64,000 nucleotides of DNA from Acholoe squamosa (GCA_949317995.1 OX439036.1:27660354-27724353), one strand, 5' to 3'. Counted from the first letter of the stretch, positions 28,342 to 52,703 are shown. Notes: a model not told the origin generated them from the sequence alone. Numbers and translations are program-made.

Positions 28342-28578
28342 TACCGTAATCTCCCGCGTAGAAGGCGCGCTGCGCATATAAGACGCACCCCAAACTTAGC
28401 AAATGCATTTTCGCGTATAAGACGCACATTTTAAGGCTCAATTTTGTAAATTCAGTACATTTCTATAGTAAAATTACCCCTCGTATAAGACGCACCCCCA
28501 ATTTCAGTACATCCTATAAGACTCCCCAGCATTTTGTTTGGCGTAGAGGACGCGTCTTATACGCGGGAGATTACGGTA
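28342..28578. mobile_element. MITE, TACCGTAATCTCCCGCG family
   Basis: Ends TACCGTAATCTCCCGCGTAG and its inverse CGCGGGAGATTACGGTA enclose about 237 bases with repeated CGTATAAGACGCACC words. The same ends bound elements at 35197-36094 and 61205-62076, and a variant end occurs at 34589. Confidence 0.85.
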
Positions 28579-31500
28579 TATCTTTTTTTGGCGTGGCGAC
28601 TAGTGAGTACTACTCATGAGATGAGTAGACTAGTGTACGCTTCACAGTCGCCACGGTGTAAGGGATAGGGAGGCTTTGCAATCTATTTTTGTTTGTGGCC
28701 CTTCTGCTATGGACTATTCCTGCTTACTATAGGGAGCCTAAGTCTCGCGATAAACAATGTCGTAAAAAAATTTCTGATTTGGAACTAAAATAACCAATAT
28801 TTGAATTGACCTGAAGGCCCACCATATATGAAATTTTAAGGCGCAACTCTCATTATTAAAAAAGTTATGCTAGGCCTAAAATTTCCCCTATCCTTCAAGC
28901 CTGCGTGCGATAATATGCTGAGCGCAGAATCCGCCTGCACATAACGTGACTTCGCCTCCCTATTCTAATGTAATAACAACAGTGTGTGTACTTTACTTAT
29001 CAGTGAAGGAATTTTCAGAATATATCTCATACTTTTGATTTTATTCGCAGATAAGACATTTCATCATTTGGAGCCCTATGGCAAAATAGCATTAGAGCAT
29101 TTTAAGATTCAGAAATGCATCTCTGTAGTCTTTGTTTTAGAATTGTTCATTCTGAAACTACTATATATATGTAGTACAGGTTTCATCTCAGTGGGTTATG
29201 GTACAATTGGATCATATTTTCTGTATTTGAACAAAGTATTCACTGTTAAAAATCTCTATGGAGAAATCAGTGCTAAAGTGTGTGTTGCCATATGTGCATT
29301 TTTGTAAATCAGAGGAGGTTGAAATGTAAGGACACCTTATGGAACTGCTACATTCGTCTCTGTGAAAACTTTTTTAGTTTACATTGAAATAATGCTTTCT
29401 GAGAATATGTATCTGCTATAAGTGATGAAACATTAATTTAGTTACTCATTTCATTATATAAACGATTTTGTGGAACATTGAAGACATATATGTACACAGA
29501 GGTACTAACACTGCTCCTCCTCTACAGAGAAGTGGAGTGATCTGGCGGGTTTGCTGACCACTGGCCTGTGACAAGGTACAGACTATTAAAAGGTGATTGG
29601 CAGTTGGGTGTGGGGGGGGGGGGAGGCAGAGCAGGCTCCTGGCGATCTGAGACAGTGTACACTCATAATGACACACCTGTTGACTATGGCATTGAACATT
29701 GAATAAGACAGGTCCCTGTGACAGCTGAGTAAGGTGCATGCAGAATGGACAGTCTACAGGCTATTAGTACTGCAGTGGGTAGTTTGGGTTGAATTTGTGC
29801 TATATACTACCAAAAGCCCAGATGATAGTATGTCCTATCTATCACTCACCAACTGAAACTAGACACAAGATTACAAGTCGCCGCGCCATGTCTCACAGGA
29901 CTATTCTCTACTATTGTATTAAAATCTACAACACTATGGTTTTATTTAAGTTGGTTAATCTTCTGAACCATGTTTAATATCATTTTGGCAGTTTTCGGCA
30001 TTCAGGATCTTAAAAAAAAATATAAAAAAAATCCATCTACCTACCCTAATTTTTTGGGCTATGTTACCTGAACACAAGAATTTTTTCTAAGCCTCATATG
30101 TCCTGTTACTTGAGTGCTCATACAACAAGTGGATAGTTCATATCCATCCTTAAGTATGAATGATTATATTCAGATTGACCACCATTTTCTTGTGGTGAAA
30201 ACAAGACCCCAACCACCCCTCTGGTTCAAATATTAAAAGAGGGGCTAGCACGGCGATTTTCAACATGGGTACGGCTTCATAGATTGTTCATAAAATTGCG
30301 GGACCCAGCCGAAAAATCACATCCCCCTGATTGGTCAAGGGGTGTGCCTATACATGGGTAAAAAGTGACGCTGTGACCCAGGGGTTTTAAAAAGTGACGC
30401 TTGTGACCCAGGGGTTTTAAAAAGTGACGGACAGCGACACTAGCAAAAGTTCCCAGTACATTGGCATATACATATACATAAAAAGTGATGGAGTGAAGCG
30501 CCATCCTTCCTAAAAAGTGACGATGTGACGTCCTTAAAATTTTGAGCACCCATGTTTTGGCACAGGGGTGACTTGCTAATGCGGGTACGTCTTATATGTG
30601 CTAGCCGCCCTTTAAGGACAGGAGGGCCCTCAGAGTGAGAAAGGGTATCTGGAAGCTCTGAGACCCGGGGGGTATCAGAAATCCCACTCTCTGGCTTACA
30701 AAAACCAGGAAAATCGATTTTTTTTACACCATTTCTCAGGAAATTAACATTGTATAGTATAGAAACATGAACAAACAACACCAGGAATTCCTGGTAAACC
30801 AGGAAAAGTGGCATCTCTGTTTGAATACACATGTGCGTGGCTGGCAAGGGTGCTTTTTCAATCTTCAATCTCCCTAGGCAAGGGTCTATTTTTGGGAAAT
30901 CTCCCTAGGCAAAGGTCCATTTTCAGTAAAATATGCCAGAAATGGCACGGAAAATAGAAATTCTTCTTTCTAATTTCCCTAGGAAAGGGCCTATTTCCTT
31001 CAAAATCTCCCTAGGCAGGGGTAAGGGTTGCGGAACCTCCAGCTGCACACCCATGTAACAAAAGAATTGAGTGCCCCCCGGACTCTGAGAGAGAGCATAA
31101 CAAAACCGGGACCTATGCAAGAGAGTGACGCTCAGTTTAAACAAGTACTTACCATTGATTGTGGCATCGCCACACATTTTCGGTCAATTTTTAAGTGTCA
31201 CCCAGTTTAGGCCACTCAAAAAAGAAACAAAATAAAAACAACACAACAAAAACCATGGAAAATCGGATGTTTTGTTGTTGTTTCTTTTTCAGGAGGCGAA
31301 TTCAATGTGATGTCTTCTTTAGTTCCATTCTGTTAGCATAGAAATATATGCATATTGAGACTCCTGACTTGAATTGCCCTTGATTGGCTCGGCAATAGTA
31401 TTAGGCCTGCTCCATCCACTTATCCGCGTGAAAAAAATTTCGACCCTCCTCCTCTCGAGGGTAGAATTTTTTTTTACCCCCCCCATAAGGGGCGAAAATC

Positions 31501-34344
31501 ATGCGTGAACGTGCCCTTTTAACCTTTAGTAACATGTGGGGTTTTCCACTGAAAACAGGTGAAATTATTTTGACCCCCCATCTGAGGGATTGAAAAAATT
31601 CTGACCCCCCCCCAGTCAAGGGATTGAAAAAATTCTGACCCCAACCTCAAATCCACCAGCCCCCCCCTTGTTGTTAAAAAATGATCACTCCCTAATCTGC
31701 CATATTTCTAAAACCTCATGCATGGCTTATAGATCATTCCAGAGTCGGGGGTGCGGCTTATAGGAAGAGAATTTATGGTACTTCAAAAAATGAATAAATG
31801 TCATGGAATTTTGGTCTAATGATTACCCGGTAATATTTGGGAATCGTGTCAAAAATTTCCAAAGATTGGTTAATATTTTGCTGTTAACAAAAAAAAAAGG
31901 GGCCGCTTAAAAAAAGAATTGTGTGAGGGCTGTTTACTCCAGTCCCACATCCATTTCAATTGACTTTGAATGCCGTTGGGGCCTCCCCCTTCTGCCAGGC
32001 ATGAAGGCAATTCGTATACATGTACCATAGTGGCCCATTTAAACACCCCCATTGTATTAATAGATTTTAATACCATTTCAACCCCAACAATTATTCAAGA
32101 CCGGTGCTTAGGCAACACCAAAAGAAAGTTGGTCTACAGATTTTAGTTTTGAAAAAAATGGTACAAGGGAGAGGTTTTTTTTTCAAAAAAAGTTTTTGTC
32201 ATCCAATTGATTCCTTGTTGGAAAAATGAGGCGAGCAAAATTTATTTTTTGCCAAACATGACAAAGAGAGAACTTGTAGAAAGTGAAGCGAGTCAAATCC
32301 ATAGACAAGATTTTTTTTTAAAGAAAAAGAAAAAAAATTCTATTTCTGAAAATATGGAGAGGGTGATCCATAGACCAACTTATTCTTTTGGTGTGGCCTT
32401 ATGTGAAAAATGGGACGATGTGCTTTGGTACGCACAAATGGCTCAGGGCTGGTGCTGCCACCTATCATATTAAAATGTAATGAAGATATCGAGCCGCGCA
32501 TGCGTGATGTTAACAAACAGGTCTACTCTAGGTACATTACTCTTACTAGGCTTAGTATATGTCGGCCAATGAAAATTGTTCTTTATGTACTTAAAGTATA
32601 CCTAGGGGGTAGGCAAAGAGGCTACCTGATAATGAACATTGTGGAGCTAATAACTTTTCCCGCGTTTTTTTTAAAGGCGTCCAAAGCGTCTCACTTTTAG
32701 ACGCTGTTTTCGAACCAAATAGAATCAAAGAGAGAAAAGCCCAGCCCGGAGGTAAACCTACGGAGGACTGGATTGGAGAAGATATTTTTATGAAATGACT
32801 TTTTTCTTTATTTAATTTTGTATGAACTCATGCATGGATTTTTGAATTTTTTTCTTTACTGTAACTTAAGACTGATATATGAACTACTCATGTATGGTAA
32901 TTTTATTTGTTTATATGCTTTGTTTCTTGTAGAAAATTGAGATTGAAAATTGTATAACTGACTTTTTTCCAATGCCACCACCTACCCGGCGGTATAGACT
33001 CAGGGTGGTCCCTGAGCCAATAATCTAGTGTACCATAAATTCTCTCTAGATCCAAAGCCAAGATGCGACTAACAGAGGGTGTGGCTTGCTTATACAGGGT
33101 TATTTATCATATAGAACAGTATAAAATCTATATAGAACAATATACAGAGATGTCAGTTGGGTGTTGGTGAAACCTCTGAAAATTGTAGGGCCCTTGAATA
33201 TTTTATAAGTGGAGGCATTTCTCAACATGTGAAACTGCACTGGTCTCAATTTGACGGGACTCGGAACCTCTGAAAATAGACGAACCTCTGAAGGTCTGAC
33301 ATCTCTGAATATAAAACCTTCACTTTTCAAGCCTTGGCTGAGGCTTAGAGTCGAGGGTGCAGCTTATAGATTTACGGCATTGGTCAATTTCAAGACCAGC
33401 ATATTCTTCAAGACTAACGCTAATTTAAAAATATGGTGCTTATACAGGCTACTTCGCTATTCTATGAAACTATTCACTTAGGAAAGACAAGTCCCAATTT
33501 AATAATTATTGTTTATTCCACCATATCTTCTGATTATAATAACATCAATTGTATGCAACATGAAGGTGGCGATTGATCTGTTTGGAAAAAGGTCATCGAT
33601 TAACCCAACTTTATAATCTTTTAGCATTATAGACCTAACAGATAAACATAGGATACCAATAAATAAACTCGCGTACTAAAGCTATCCATGTTGTGGACTG
33701 CTTCAAATATCTGGAATAATGTCAATAGGCTTTGCTTATTCACCAAAGCTACTGCGGTCCAGTTCAGGTTTTTGAAAAGTTTTTTTTTTTTCCTTTTCCA
33801 TTTTTTAGAATGTCGCGGGCTTCCACAGTACATCATAGTGTCTCTTGACAAGCTAATATTAGCAGAACAAATGTAGATGTCGGATTACTTGTAAGGTGTT
33901 AGGCTCTGATTGTGCCCGGTTTTGTTAGATAGAATTCTTGATTCTATTCTACAACAGTAACGGGAAATACACTACACATAAAATTTAGAAGTAGAAAAGA
34001 AAGACATCAAAATTAAGTGCCCTCTATAACGTTCATAGTGCATGTTTGTCATGTTTAAGTATATATAATTATAGAAATAACATATTCATGTTAATATATT
34101 TTCAGTTCAATTTCTCATTGAACACAGGAAAACATAATCTACCCATACACGTGCATTCTCATTCAGTCTCCAGTCACAAGTTCCCTGCTTCAGTCCAGCA
34201 GACGTGTGCGGGTATAGGAATATAGACCCTGGCCTGTACACAATCTGTACTGTTAACTATCCACATATCAGTCACAGTATCACACTAAGCCTGTGGATAC
34301 CCACAAACACGAGTCTGCTTCACACCCTCTGCCTTCATGCAGAT
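28579..34344. other. non-genic interval with repeat fragments
   Basis: No gene is convincingly supported. A 107-codon hydrophobic frame at 28984-29307 has no recognisable family. Seen: two 35-base tandem units AAAAAGTGACG...CCCAGGGGTTTT at about 30357-30430; a series of CTCCCTAGGCAAGGG words at 30870-31020 like those near 48960-49700; C-run plus TTGTTAAAAAATGATCACTCCC at 31660-31693; and degenerate GGCTTATAG pieces near 31700-31785 and 33300-33370. Confidence 0.45.
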
Positions 34345-45359
<11,015 letters not shown>

Positions 45360-45768
45360 TGTGTTACTTCTTTACAGAATTATCGAAGGAAAATACCGGG
45401 AGCCTTTCAGGATGACGAAGCCGGTTGTCGTCAACTTGCAATATGGCCGATATGAGTACAACTTTTCATGACGTCACTGCAATCGTACTCCGATAAAACT
45501 TTTATCAAAAATCGCCCTAGAAACGCAATACCTGGATGATTAGTCTAAAATAACCTCAAAACGGCTTTTGATGAAATCTAGCCCAAATAATAACTTTGTT
45601 TAATGTAAGGTATAGGCCAGAGACTGCGGATTAGTTCTAAATTGCAACAACAGTTAGCGCCACGTGTATTTTCTATTTGCAAACACCAGATGGCGAAAGA
45701 AGTGGTTGAACCGCTTCCCGCGCGCGCTGTCGAGCGTTGTCATAAAGGTAGGAGGTACATGTAATTCT
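45360..45768 (-). promoter_or_regulatory. VCP 5' region
   Basis: Upstream of the VCP ATG, with no other gene evident. It is GC-richer near 45715-45735 (CCCGCGCGCGCTGTCGAGCG), possibly a small CpG-rich promoter. No TATA box can be placed with confidence, and the transcription start is not determined. Confidence 0.35.
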
Positions 45769-47716
45769 CTACCCAGCAAATCTGTGTCAACTTTTGTCAT
45801 GCTGCGCCAGCCCTCACCCAATGCGCTCTTAGGACTCGACGCGTGGGTGATCACAGACCATGACAAGATATGATGCATGCGTGAACATCCCAGCCAAATT
45901 TGTGAAGTTGAGTCAACATGTGTGAACCTTCACCAACAATGACACATGATGACACATGTGTCATCACACATTATCACACACACTGACACATGGGTCATGA
46001 CACAGTATCACATATATTGACACACAGCCTAATTTGTGGGTGGGGGGATAGGCAGGGGGGGGGTGGAGGTGGTTGTGGATTTCTGATATTTCATAACTTT
46101 ATTAACATCAATTCAGCTGTTCATGCTGGTTCCCATTGAAGATATGTCTCCTTTGCATGTCATGTGTTGCCCACTTTGGTTAAAAATGGATAAATATTCT
46201 GTCAGCTGTGTGAGTTGAATTTTCCTTGTATCATTCTTGTGAATGCCTGTGGAAATGAAAAGAAAGGGTCATACACAAACAAACAGCAGCAATCTAATTT
46301 TGACCACCTACTCACATCCAAGTTGATAAACAATGACCACTCCCATATGGCCTGAGTCTTGCTCACATAGAAAGTTCTACATTAATTTGGGGTGTTGAGA
46401 CAAATAGCTGGATTCAGCAACAGGATAGATGTTCAGCGATTGTAGATAATATCAATGTGTTACTGTATAAATGCTTATCACATAGGATTTCAAGTCAAAT
46501 CAATCTAGAACTGTGTGACCACCTACCACAAGATCTGTTCTCCATGGCTGCCTCTGCCTGACTGTTTTGAAAGCAGGAGGAGAACAAAGGAATGGGAGGG
46601 AAATTTGAATGGACCAATCAAAACACAGAATAGTACATAGTGTGTCATTGTGCATGAAGTTGTGTCATGGTGGGTGAGAGTTGGCGAATCTTGGTGCATG
46701 CTCACACAGTCTGTCAATCTAATGTTGGACAAAGTATCTGCCCCTATTATCACTCAATACAGAGTTTTTTTAACCAGCCTATGAAGAGTTCCTGTATATT
46801 TGCTGTAATCAACTGTGACCTAGCTGATCACTAGACATTAAACCTTCATATCCTATCAATCCGGGACAAACATATACTTAGATATCATGTAAAACATAGG
46901 CAATTCCAATTCAGTGCTATGTCCCATAGACAAAACAAATGAGCTATTATGTCTAATGTATGCACTAAATCACATATACTTGGCTATCATTATGTTCCTG
47001 ATTCATATGTATTTCATGCCATGTAAGAAAGAAACTTGCTCTGTGAAACATAAATTCTCATATTGACATTTACTCAATAGGCCCACTCTGCAAAGTACAA
47101 GCCATGAGAATCCATACAGTTTCCATAGTCTCTTATTGCTGAAGGCTTGGTGAAGAAATGTCATGCTAGGTGAGAGTTGACAAGTATTGACACATGTTGA
47201 CATGTGCTCACCCTGTTCCCCCCACATCTTTATTGAAGTTAGTGAAGATATGTGAACCTGCCTGAGAGTTGACAAGTATTGACACATGCTCACCCAGTTC
47301 CCATCACATCTTTATGGAAATGAGTGAAGACATGTGAGGTTTGGTGAGAGTTGACAAGTATTGACAAATGTTGACATTTGCTCACCCAGTTCCCCTCACA
47401 TCTTTATGGAAATGAGTGAAGACATGTGAAGCTGTATGAGAGTTGACAAGTATTGACACATGTTGACACTTGCTTACCCAGTTCCCCTCACATCTTTATG
47501 GAAATGAGTGAAGATATGTGAAGTGGTGTGAGAGTTGACAAGTATTGACACATGTTGACGCATGCTCTCTCAGGTCTTACTGAAGTAAGTGAGGGTTTGT
47601 CAAGCTGAGTGAGAGTTGACATTGCATCACACAAAATGACATTATCCGTTATCACTTAATGTACTCACACATTCCTCACCCAGCATGACTCATGTTCACT
47701 CGGATTTGCTGGGTAC
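45769..47716. mobile_element. non-autonomous DNA transposon, TACCCAGCAAATC ends
   Basis: The left end TACCCAGCAAATCTGTGTCA and the inverse right end GTGAACATGAGTCATG...GATTTGCTGGGTA match over about 35 bases with mismatches. The 1.95-kb interior has GACACATG/CATGTGTC palindromes (45900-46030) and a tandem array, but no transposase. Confidence 0.65.
47160..47625 (+). repeat. minisatellite, 80-97 bp units
   Basis: Six diverged units opening GTGAGAGTTGACAAGTATTG (about 47170, 47263, 47343, 47440, 47530, 47611), each followed by CTCACCCAGTTCCCCTCACA and GAAGACATGTGA variants. Confidence 0.85.
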
Positions 47717-47784
47717 CTCTTTGCACAGAGAGACGCTGTCCCGGGACCTCCTCACGTCGTATGATGGGTCTAGACCCCCAAATT

Positions 47785-47995
47785 CGACAGGGTGACATGG
47801 CCATTTCTTAAATTTGACATGTGACATGGAGCTTAGTGACATGGACATGGAGGAGTAAAAAGCTAGTGACATGAGACATGGCCTTATCTTAAAATCGACA
47901 TGTGACATGGAGCTTAGTGACAAAGACATGGGAAAACAGAAATTTAATGATTGTGACATTGCCTTTTCTTAAGATAGACATGTGACATGGGGACC
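47785..47995. repeat. tandem repeat, TGACATGGAGCTTAGTGACA
   Basis: About two and a half units of roughly 85 bases containing CGACATGTGACATGGAGCTT. The frame on the minus strand (MSLSSMSHV repeats) is a by-product. Confidence 0.8.
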
Positions 47996-48692
47996 CCCCA
48001 TCTAGACCCCCCGTATGGGACAGAGTGCTCTCCCACGGCTGGATAACCCCAACGTAACCCAACCCAGGTCAAGCTACGCCCCCGTCAATTGGCGCTCCCC
48101 ACCTCTGGAAGGTCGTGTCATTCCTACTATGCTCTGACAATGTTGGCGACTCCTCCAACATCCAATTCCACAGGCTAAACATGGTCTGAGGATTGAAGTA
48201 TCCGACAGGTGTGTACCCAGGTCCAACATAACCCACCCCGCTCTGTAAGGGGAGCATCAAAAGGGGACACAAGCACAGGAGAAGGCTCAACCAGATTTTC
48301 TTATATATGCCACACAATCGAAATGGCACTCATTGCAGGAAGTTATAGTCATACTCACTTACTATTCTGGAAGTTTCTGATGAAGATGCTGCCCCAATCG
48401 CAGTGTTGGTCTCCATGGATAGGTGACGCCCTGCACTCGTGTTACATCTTGGCTTGTCCTATACCCCCTGCCTTTTTATGTCAGCAAATATGCAGTGTTC
48501 CACATAGGAGTTTTCAGTTTGGTTTTTGTATGTAGCACCACATTACCTGCTGCAACTTGTATCCCACACCAGTCCTCCCGGTGTGTGTATAAGAGGGAGG
48601 TTATTCGATTATCAACATTTTGACACCACACCTCAAATAGAAAATATTGAATTCGCTCTCTGTCCACATTTTGTGAAGGGTTTAGTCATAAA
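47996..48692. other. non-genic interval
   Basis: Nothing recognised. Short overlapping frames on both strands near 48200-48620 do not resemble a gene. Confidence 0.4.
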
Positions 48693-49067
48693 AGGTCGAA
48701 TCCCACATGGAGAAAAATGGCTGAAATATCTGTGCGATTTTGAATCTGTTGCGTTTATGGGACCTTCCCCAAATTCACAAGGGTTATAAGTACAACAGGG
48801 TGTATAGAACACAAGCATTCTTTTGTGATTATAGGCCAGAAAATATATAACTCACAGAGATATAAACATCAACAAAGACAAAATATCCCAAATAGTACAT
48901 GAATAAACCCCGGGGGGGGGGGCACTCCCTATGATGGACATACACATATGTGCGGCTGGCAAGGGTACTTTTTTAGCCAAATGTCCCTACCAAGCCTCTG
49001 GTTTCAGACTAAAATGTCCCTAGCAAGGGTATACTTTTGAGCAAAATGTCCCTAGCAAGGGTATACT

Positions 49068-49480
49068 TGTAGGGGTGTGGTATTTACACTTTACGTTCAT
49101 GTACCCGTGAGACTCAGACCTAGGTCCTTCGGGTGTAGTGGGGGAATCCGGATGGCAGGTGGCAGCACCTGCCTCTGGGTTCGTATCCATTACACCAGGG
49201 GGCCTACCACTCGTCCGCCACACGTCACGTGGCCGGTCTGAGTTTCGCGGGCTTTTCCCCTATATAAGGCTGGTCCTAGCCCATGTTCTTCAGTAGTGGT
49301 TTACCCACTGCTCAACCAGGTCGTTACCCGAAAGGGTAACCGAATGCCCTAGTAGCATGTAGTCCTCTGAGGCTGTGATCGTATGTAACATAAGCTATGA
49401 AATAAAAGCTCGGTTGCCTACCCGGAAACTTTTCTCTCTCTTCATTATGATTTAATCTAACTTAACGAAAATGTGCCTAG
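49068..49480 (+). repeat. candidate solo LTR
   Basis: Begins TGTAGGGGTGTGG and contains a TATA box (CTATATAAGG, 49259-49268) and a polyadenylation signal (AAATAAAAGC near 49400). It interrupts a series of TCCCTAGCAAGGG words that resumes right after it. The right border and target duplication are not clear (about ACT/ACT). Confidence 0.4.
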
Positions 49481-49915
49481 CAAGGGTCAACTTTCAGCAA
49501 AAAACCCCGATTCAGGTGGAAAATTCAGAAATTTTCATGAATATTTTCCTAGGTTTCATGAAAATAGCATGAACAAAATTCAAATCTTCTCCCAAACAAG
49601 GTCAATTTAAGATATTTTGAGCAAAATCTAAGACTGTTTTGTCAAAAGTTCCCTAGCAAGGGTAGGGTTTTGAAGAAAAAACCCGCGATTGAGGGCCCTA
49701 GCAAGGGTAAGGTTAGTCGGGGGTTCAGCCACACACCCGTATAAAAAAAATTGAAGTCCTCCCCCCCGGGGAATAAACGCAACAGTATCCTTGGGTTCTA
49801 TAAGGCCAAATCCCACTACGTGAAAAATGGGTATGAAATGTCTGTGATTCTGGATATCGGCAACATTGGACTCTTGCCAATTTCCTAAATCACAAGGGTA
49901 CTCACTGCACTTCTT

Positions 49916-51523
49916 AAGGCCAAATCCCACAATGTGAAAATGGTCAGGAAATCATTGTGAAATAGGATATGTGGGTGCTTAGCCGATATTGGGGTGGTAA
50001 TATCGTCTAGGGAAGACCTATAAAGGCTAAGAATCCCTGTCAAAGGGCTGGTATTTAAGGAGTATAGTACATCAAAAGTTTTTGATATTTTCTTCACAAA
50101 GGGCTTTACATCTCTGTGATAGACTCAAAATCCCTGTGATTTAGAGGAAAACAACAGTTTCTAGGGAATCAGAAGAGGTGTGTCTTTGATAAATCAGGAG
50201 CCAAGTTCCACATACACAGAGAGAAGAACACTGATCGCTTTGACGCATACTGCACAAGTCACAAATTGTCTCCTACATGACATGTATGAAGGCATGTCGA
50301 ATCAGGTTAACGCTCTCATATTTGGTTCGTCAACTTTACTTGACATGCATAATGAAGACACGTCACATATTTCTGATCCATTTACCTGAGTGCTAGGTAA
50401 TACTGTGAGACAATTATGTAAGGGTCAAGAGCAGTCAATAGCTATGTACCAATGGTTCAATCAAGGCAGGCCTATAATAGAAGACAGGGGATATCATAGT
50501 CCCACAGGCCTGTAACACTAAGGCACCTTTTCCTATCTGCAGAACTTCTACTTGACTGAGGACCTCTATGCAGTCTAGAAGACAAGGGCATGGAGGTGCA
50601 TGGCAATGCCATCTGTCTCCATGTAATGAAGATACTGAGATTATAGACTGTGGGTTAGCATACAATCCTTTTGTATTTTCACTGACCCACACACAAGGTG
50701 TCTAACCTCTCCAGTTGAAGAATTCAGGATTGTGGTTGTCTATTTTGATATTCAGTAACAAATGCAAATTTAACAATGAAATAGAATTCACTACCATTCA
50801 TTGATAGTATTTACAGACCTTAGTGATCTATTCTTCATGAAAACAAAATGACACAGATACATCAAATGTCTCAAGTGTTGTTAGTACCTCTTGGTAGTGA
50901 TTAATCCTGGTACCAAAATGGTTGTTTGCCCCATCTAGTGGAATATCCTAGAACAATTATGTATGTCAAACCATCACATGTCAAGTGCCTTTGACATGGC
51001 CGTGACCCTAGTCGACTCACAGATGACGTGGCATTTTAAGGCATGTCAAATCATATGAGGATTACTGTGTGCTACAGTTGTCATGGTGACATATGTGCAC
51101 ATGTCCCAATGACGTATGCTCTCTGTGTCAAATCAAGTTGACATGGGTATACATGTCACTTTGTCAGGAAGACTTTTGTCAGTGTACTACAGTCATAATG
51201 GGGTTCTGCTTGTGATTTATGCAAGCTACATTTGTTTATGCTATGCAGGAGACCATTGCAAAACAACGAAAATAGTCAGAGACAACTGTGATTTTAATAT
51301 CAAATAATCCATCTCTGTGAATCATTCTAGCAACTCATCTGTGCAGTAATGAAAATCACAGAGATTCCCCTGCTACTATCAGCTATAGTCGGATTTGGAG
51401 TGGTAAGAAGTGCAATGAGTACCCTTGTGATTTAGGAAATTGGCAAGAGTCCAATGTTGCCAATATCCAGAATCACAGACATTTCAGACCCATTTTTCAG
51501 GTAGTGGGATTTGGCCTTTACCA
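49916..51523 (+). mobile_element. AAGGCCAAATCCCAC element, copy A with about 1-kb insert
   Basis: Compared with the intact copy at 55731-56343, this copy runs 49916-50211 and resumes at 51187-51523, ending GGTAGTGGGATTTGGCCTTT. The intervening 975 bases are extra. Confidence 0.65.
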
Positions 51524-52044
51524 CTCCAAATCCGACTATAGCTGATAGTAACAGGGGAATCTCTGTGATTTTCATTACTGCACAGATGAGTTGCTAGAAT
51601 GATTAACAGAGATAGTGTATTTGATATTAAAATCACAGTTGTCTCTGACTATGTTTTTGTGGTTTGCAATGGTCTCCTGCATAGCATAAACAAATGTAGC
51701 TTGCATAAATCACAAGCAGAACCCCATTATGACTGTAGTATGTGGAACTTGGCTCCTGATTTATCAAAAACACATCTCTTCTGATTTCCCAGAAACTGTT
51801 GTTTTCCTCTAAATCACAGGGATTTTGAGTCTATCACAGAGATTTCAAGCCCTTTGTGAAGAAAATATCAAAAACCTTTGATGTACTATACTCCCTAAAT
51901 ACCAGCACTTTGACAAGGATTCTTAGCCTTTATAGGTCTTCCCTAGACAATATTACCACCGCAATATCGGCTAAACACCCACATATCCTATTTCACAACG
52001 AGTTCCCGACCATTTTCACGTTGTGGGATTTGGCCTATACACCC
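51524..52044 (-). mobile_element. AAGGCCAAATCCCAC element, copy B, inverted
   Basis: Inverse orientation and very similar to copy A. 51190-51403 pairs with 51525-51745, and 49916-50215 pairs with 51740-52044. The two copies meet tail to tail at about 51523. Confidence 0.7.
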
Positions 52045-52461
52045 TCCTGTAGTTGTAACCCTTGCAAATTTGGAGTAGGTCCCATAAACGCAACAGATTC
52101 AAAATCGCAGAGATATTTCAGCCGTTTTTCGCCATGTGGGATTCGACCTAAACAGACCAAATGTAATTTTATTACCATCTTTCCAGAAAGCATGTGGCGT
52201 TATGATACTCGGTGCCCTACACTATTACATAGTGAGGCTGAACTTTGAATACAAAGTAATTGTTGAACATAACCAGTTTCTTTCTTTTTTTTTATAATAG
52301 TGTATTAGCATAGAGATAAATGTATCAATATAGATATATAAAGATAACGGAGGTAAGTTTTAAAGGGATGGTAGCTACCAGATTGGCTCACACCTTCATC
52401 TTCTTTACTGATTTGCCAATATGAGACGTATTAATTCCTCTCCAAGTGAGGGGGGGGGGAA

Positions 52462-52703
52462 AGGTCGAATCCCACATGGCGATTTAGGGCTGAAGCATCT
52501 CTGCGATTTTGTCCCTTGCCCTCTTGGGGCTTTCCTGAGCCCCTATATCGCAAGGATAACTGCTTAATTGGTCTTGATTCACTGTTGGATTCGGTATAAG
52601 TTGAACAATCTTTGCGATCTAGGAGCCCAGGAAGACCCCAAAATCACAAGGGACAAAATCGCAGAGATATTTGAGCCCTAAATAGCCATGTGGGATTCGA
52701 CCT
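52462..52703. mobile_element. palindromic MITE, second copy of 25484-25726
   Basis: The same AGGTCGAATCCCACATGG ends and central palindromic halves (GGGCTTTCCTGAGCCCCTAT; AGGAGCCCAGGAAGACCCC). The two copies are mostly identical but in opposite overall order. Confidence 0.85.

Larger units (their letters stand above)
48693..52152. mobile_element. nested inverted-repeat element cluster
   Basis: The outer arms 48693-48810 (AGGTCGAATCCCACATGG, ...GTTGCGTTTATGGGACCT) and about 52035-52152 are inverse copies of about 118 bases. Inside are copies of a second family (AAGGCCAAATCCCAC ends) in opposite orientations, a candidate solo LTR and CCCTAGCAAGGG repeats. No protein gene is seen, so it looks like successive insertions. 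Confidence 0.65.

Noticed and set aside
28984-29307. 107-codon hydrophobic + strand frame
   Set aside because: AT-rich region, isolated, without splice partners or known motifs; hydrophobicity follows from T-rich codons.
30440-30868. 142-codon minus-strand frame
   Set aside because: Overlaps tandem AAAAAGTGACG units and repeat sequence. It has no recognisable domain, splice context or codon pattern.
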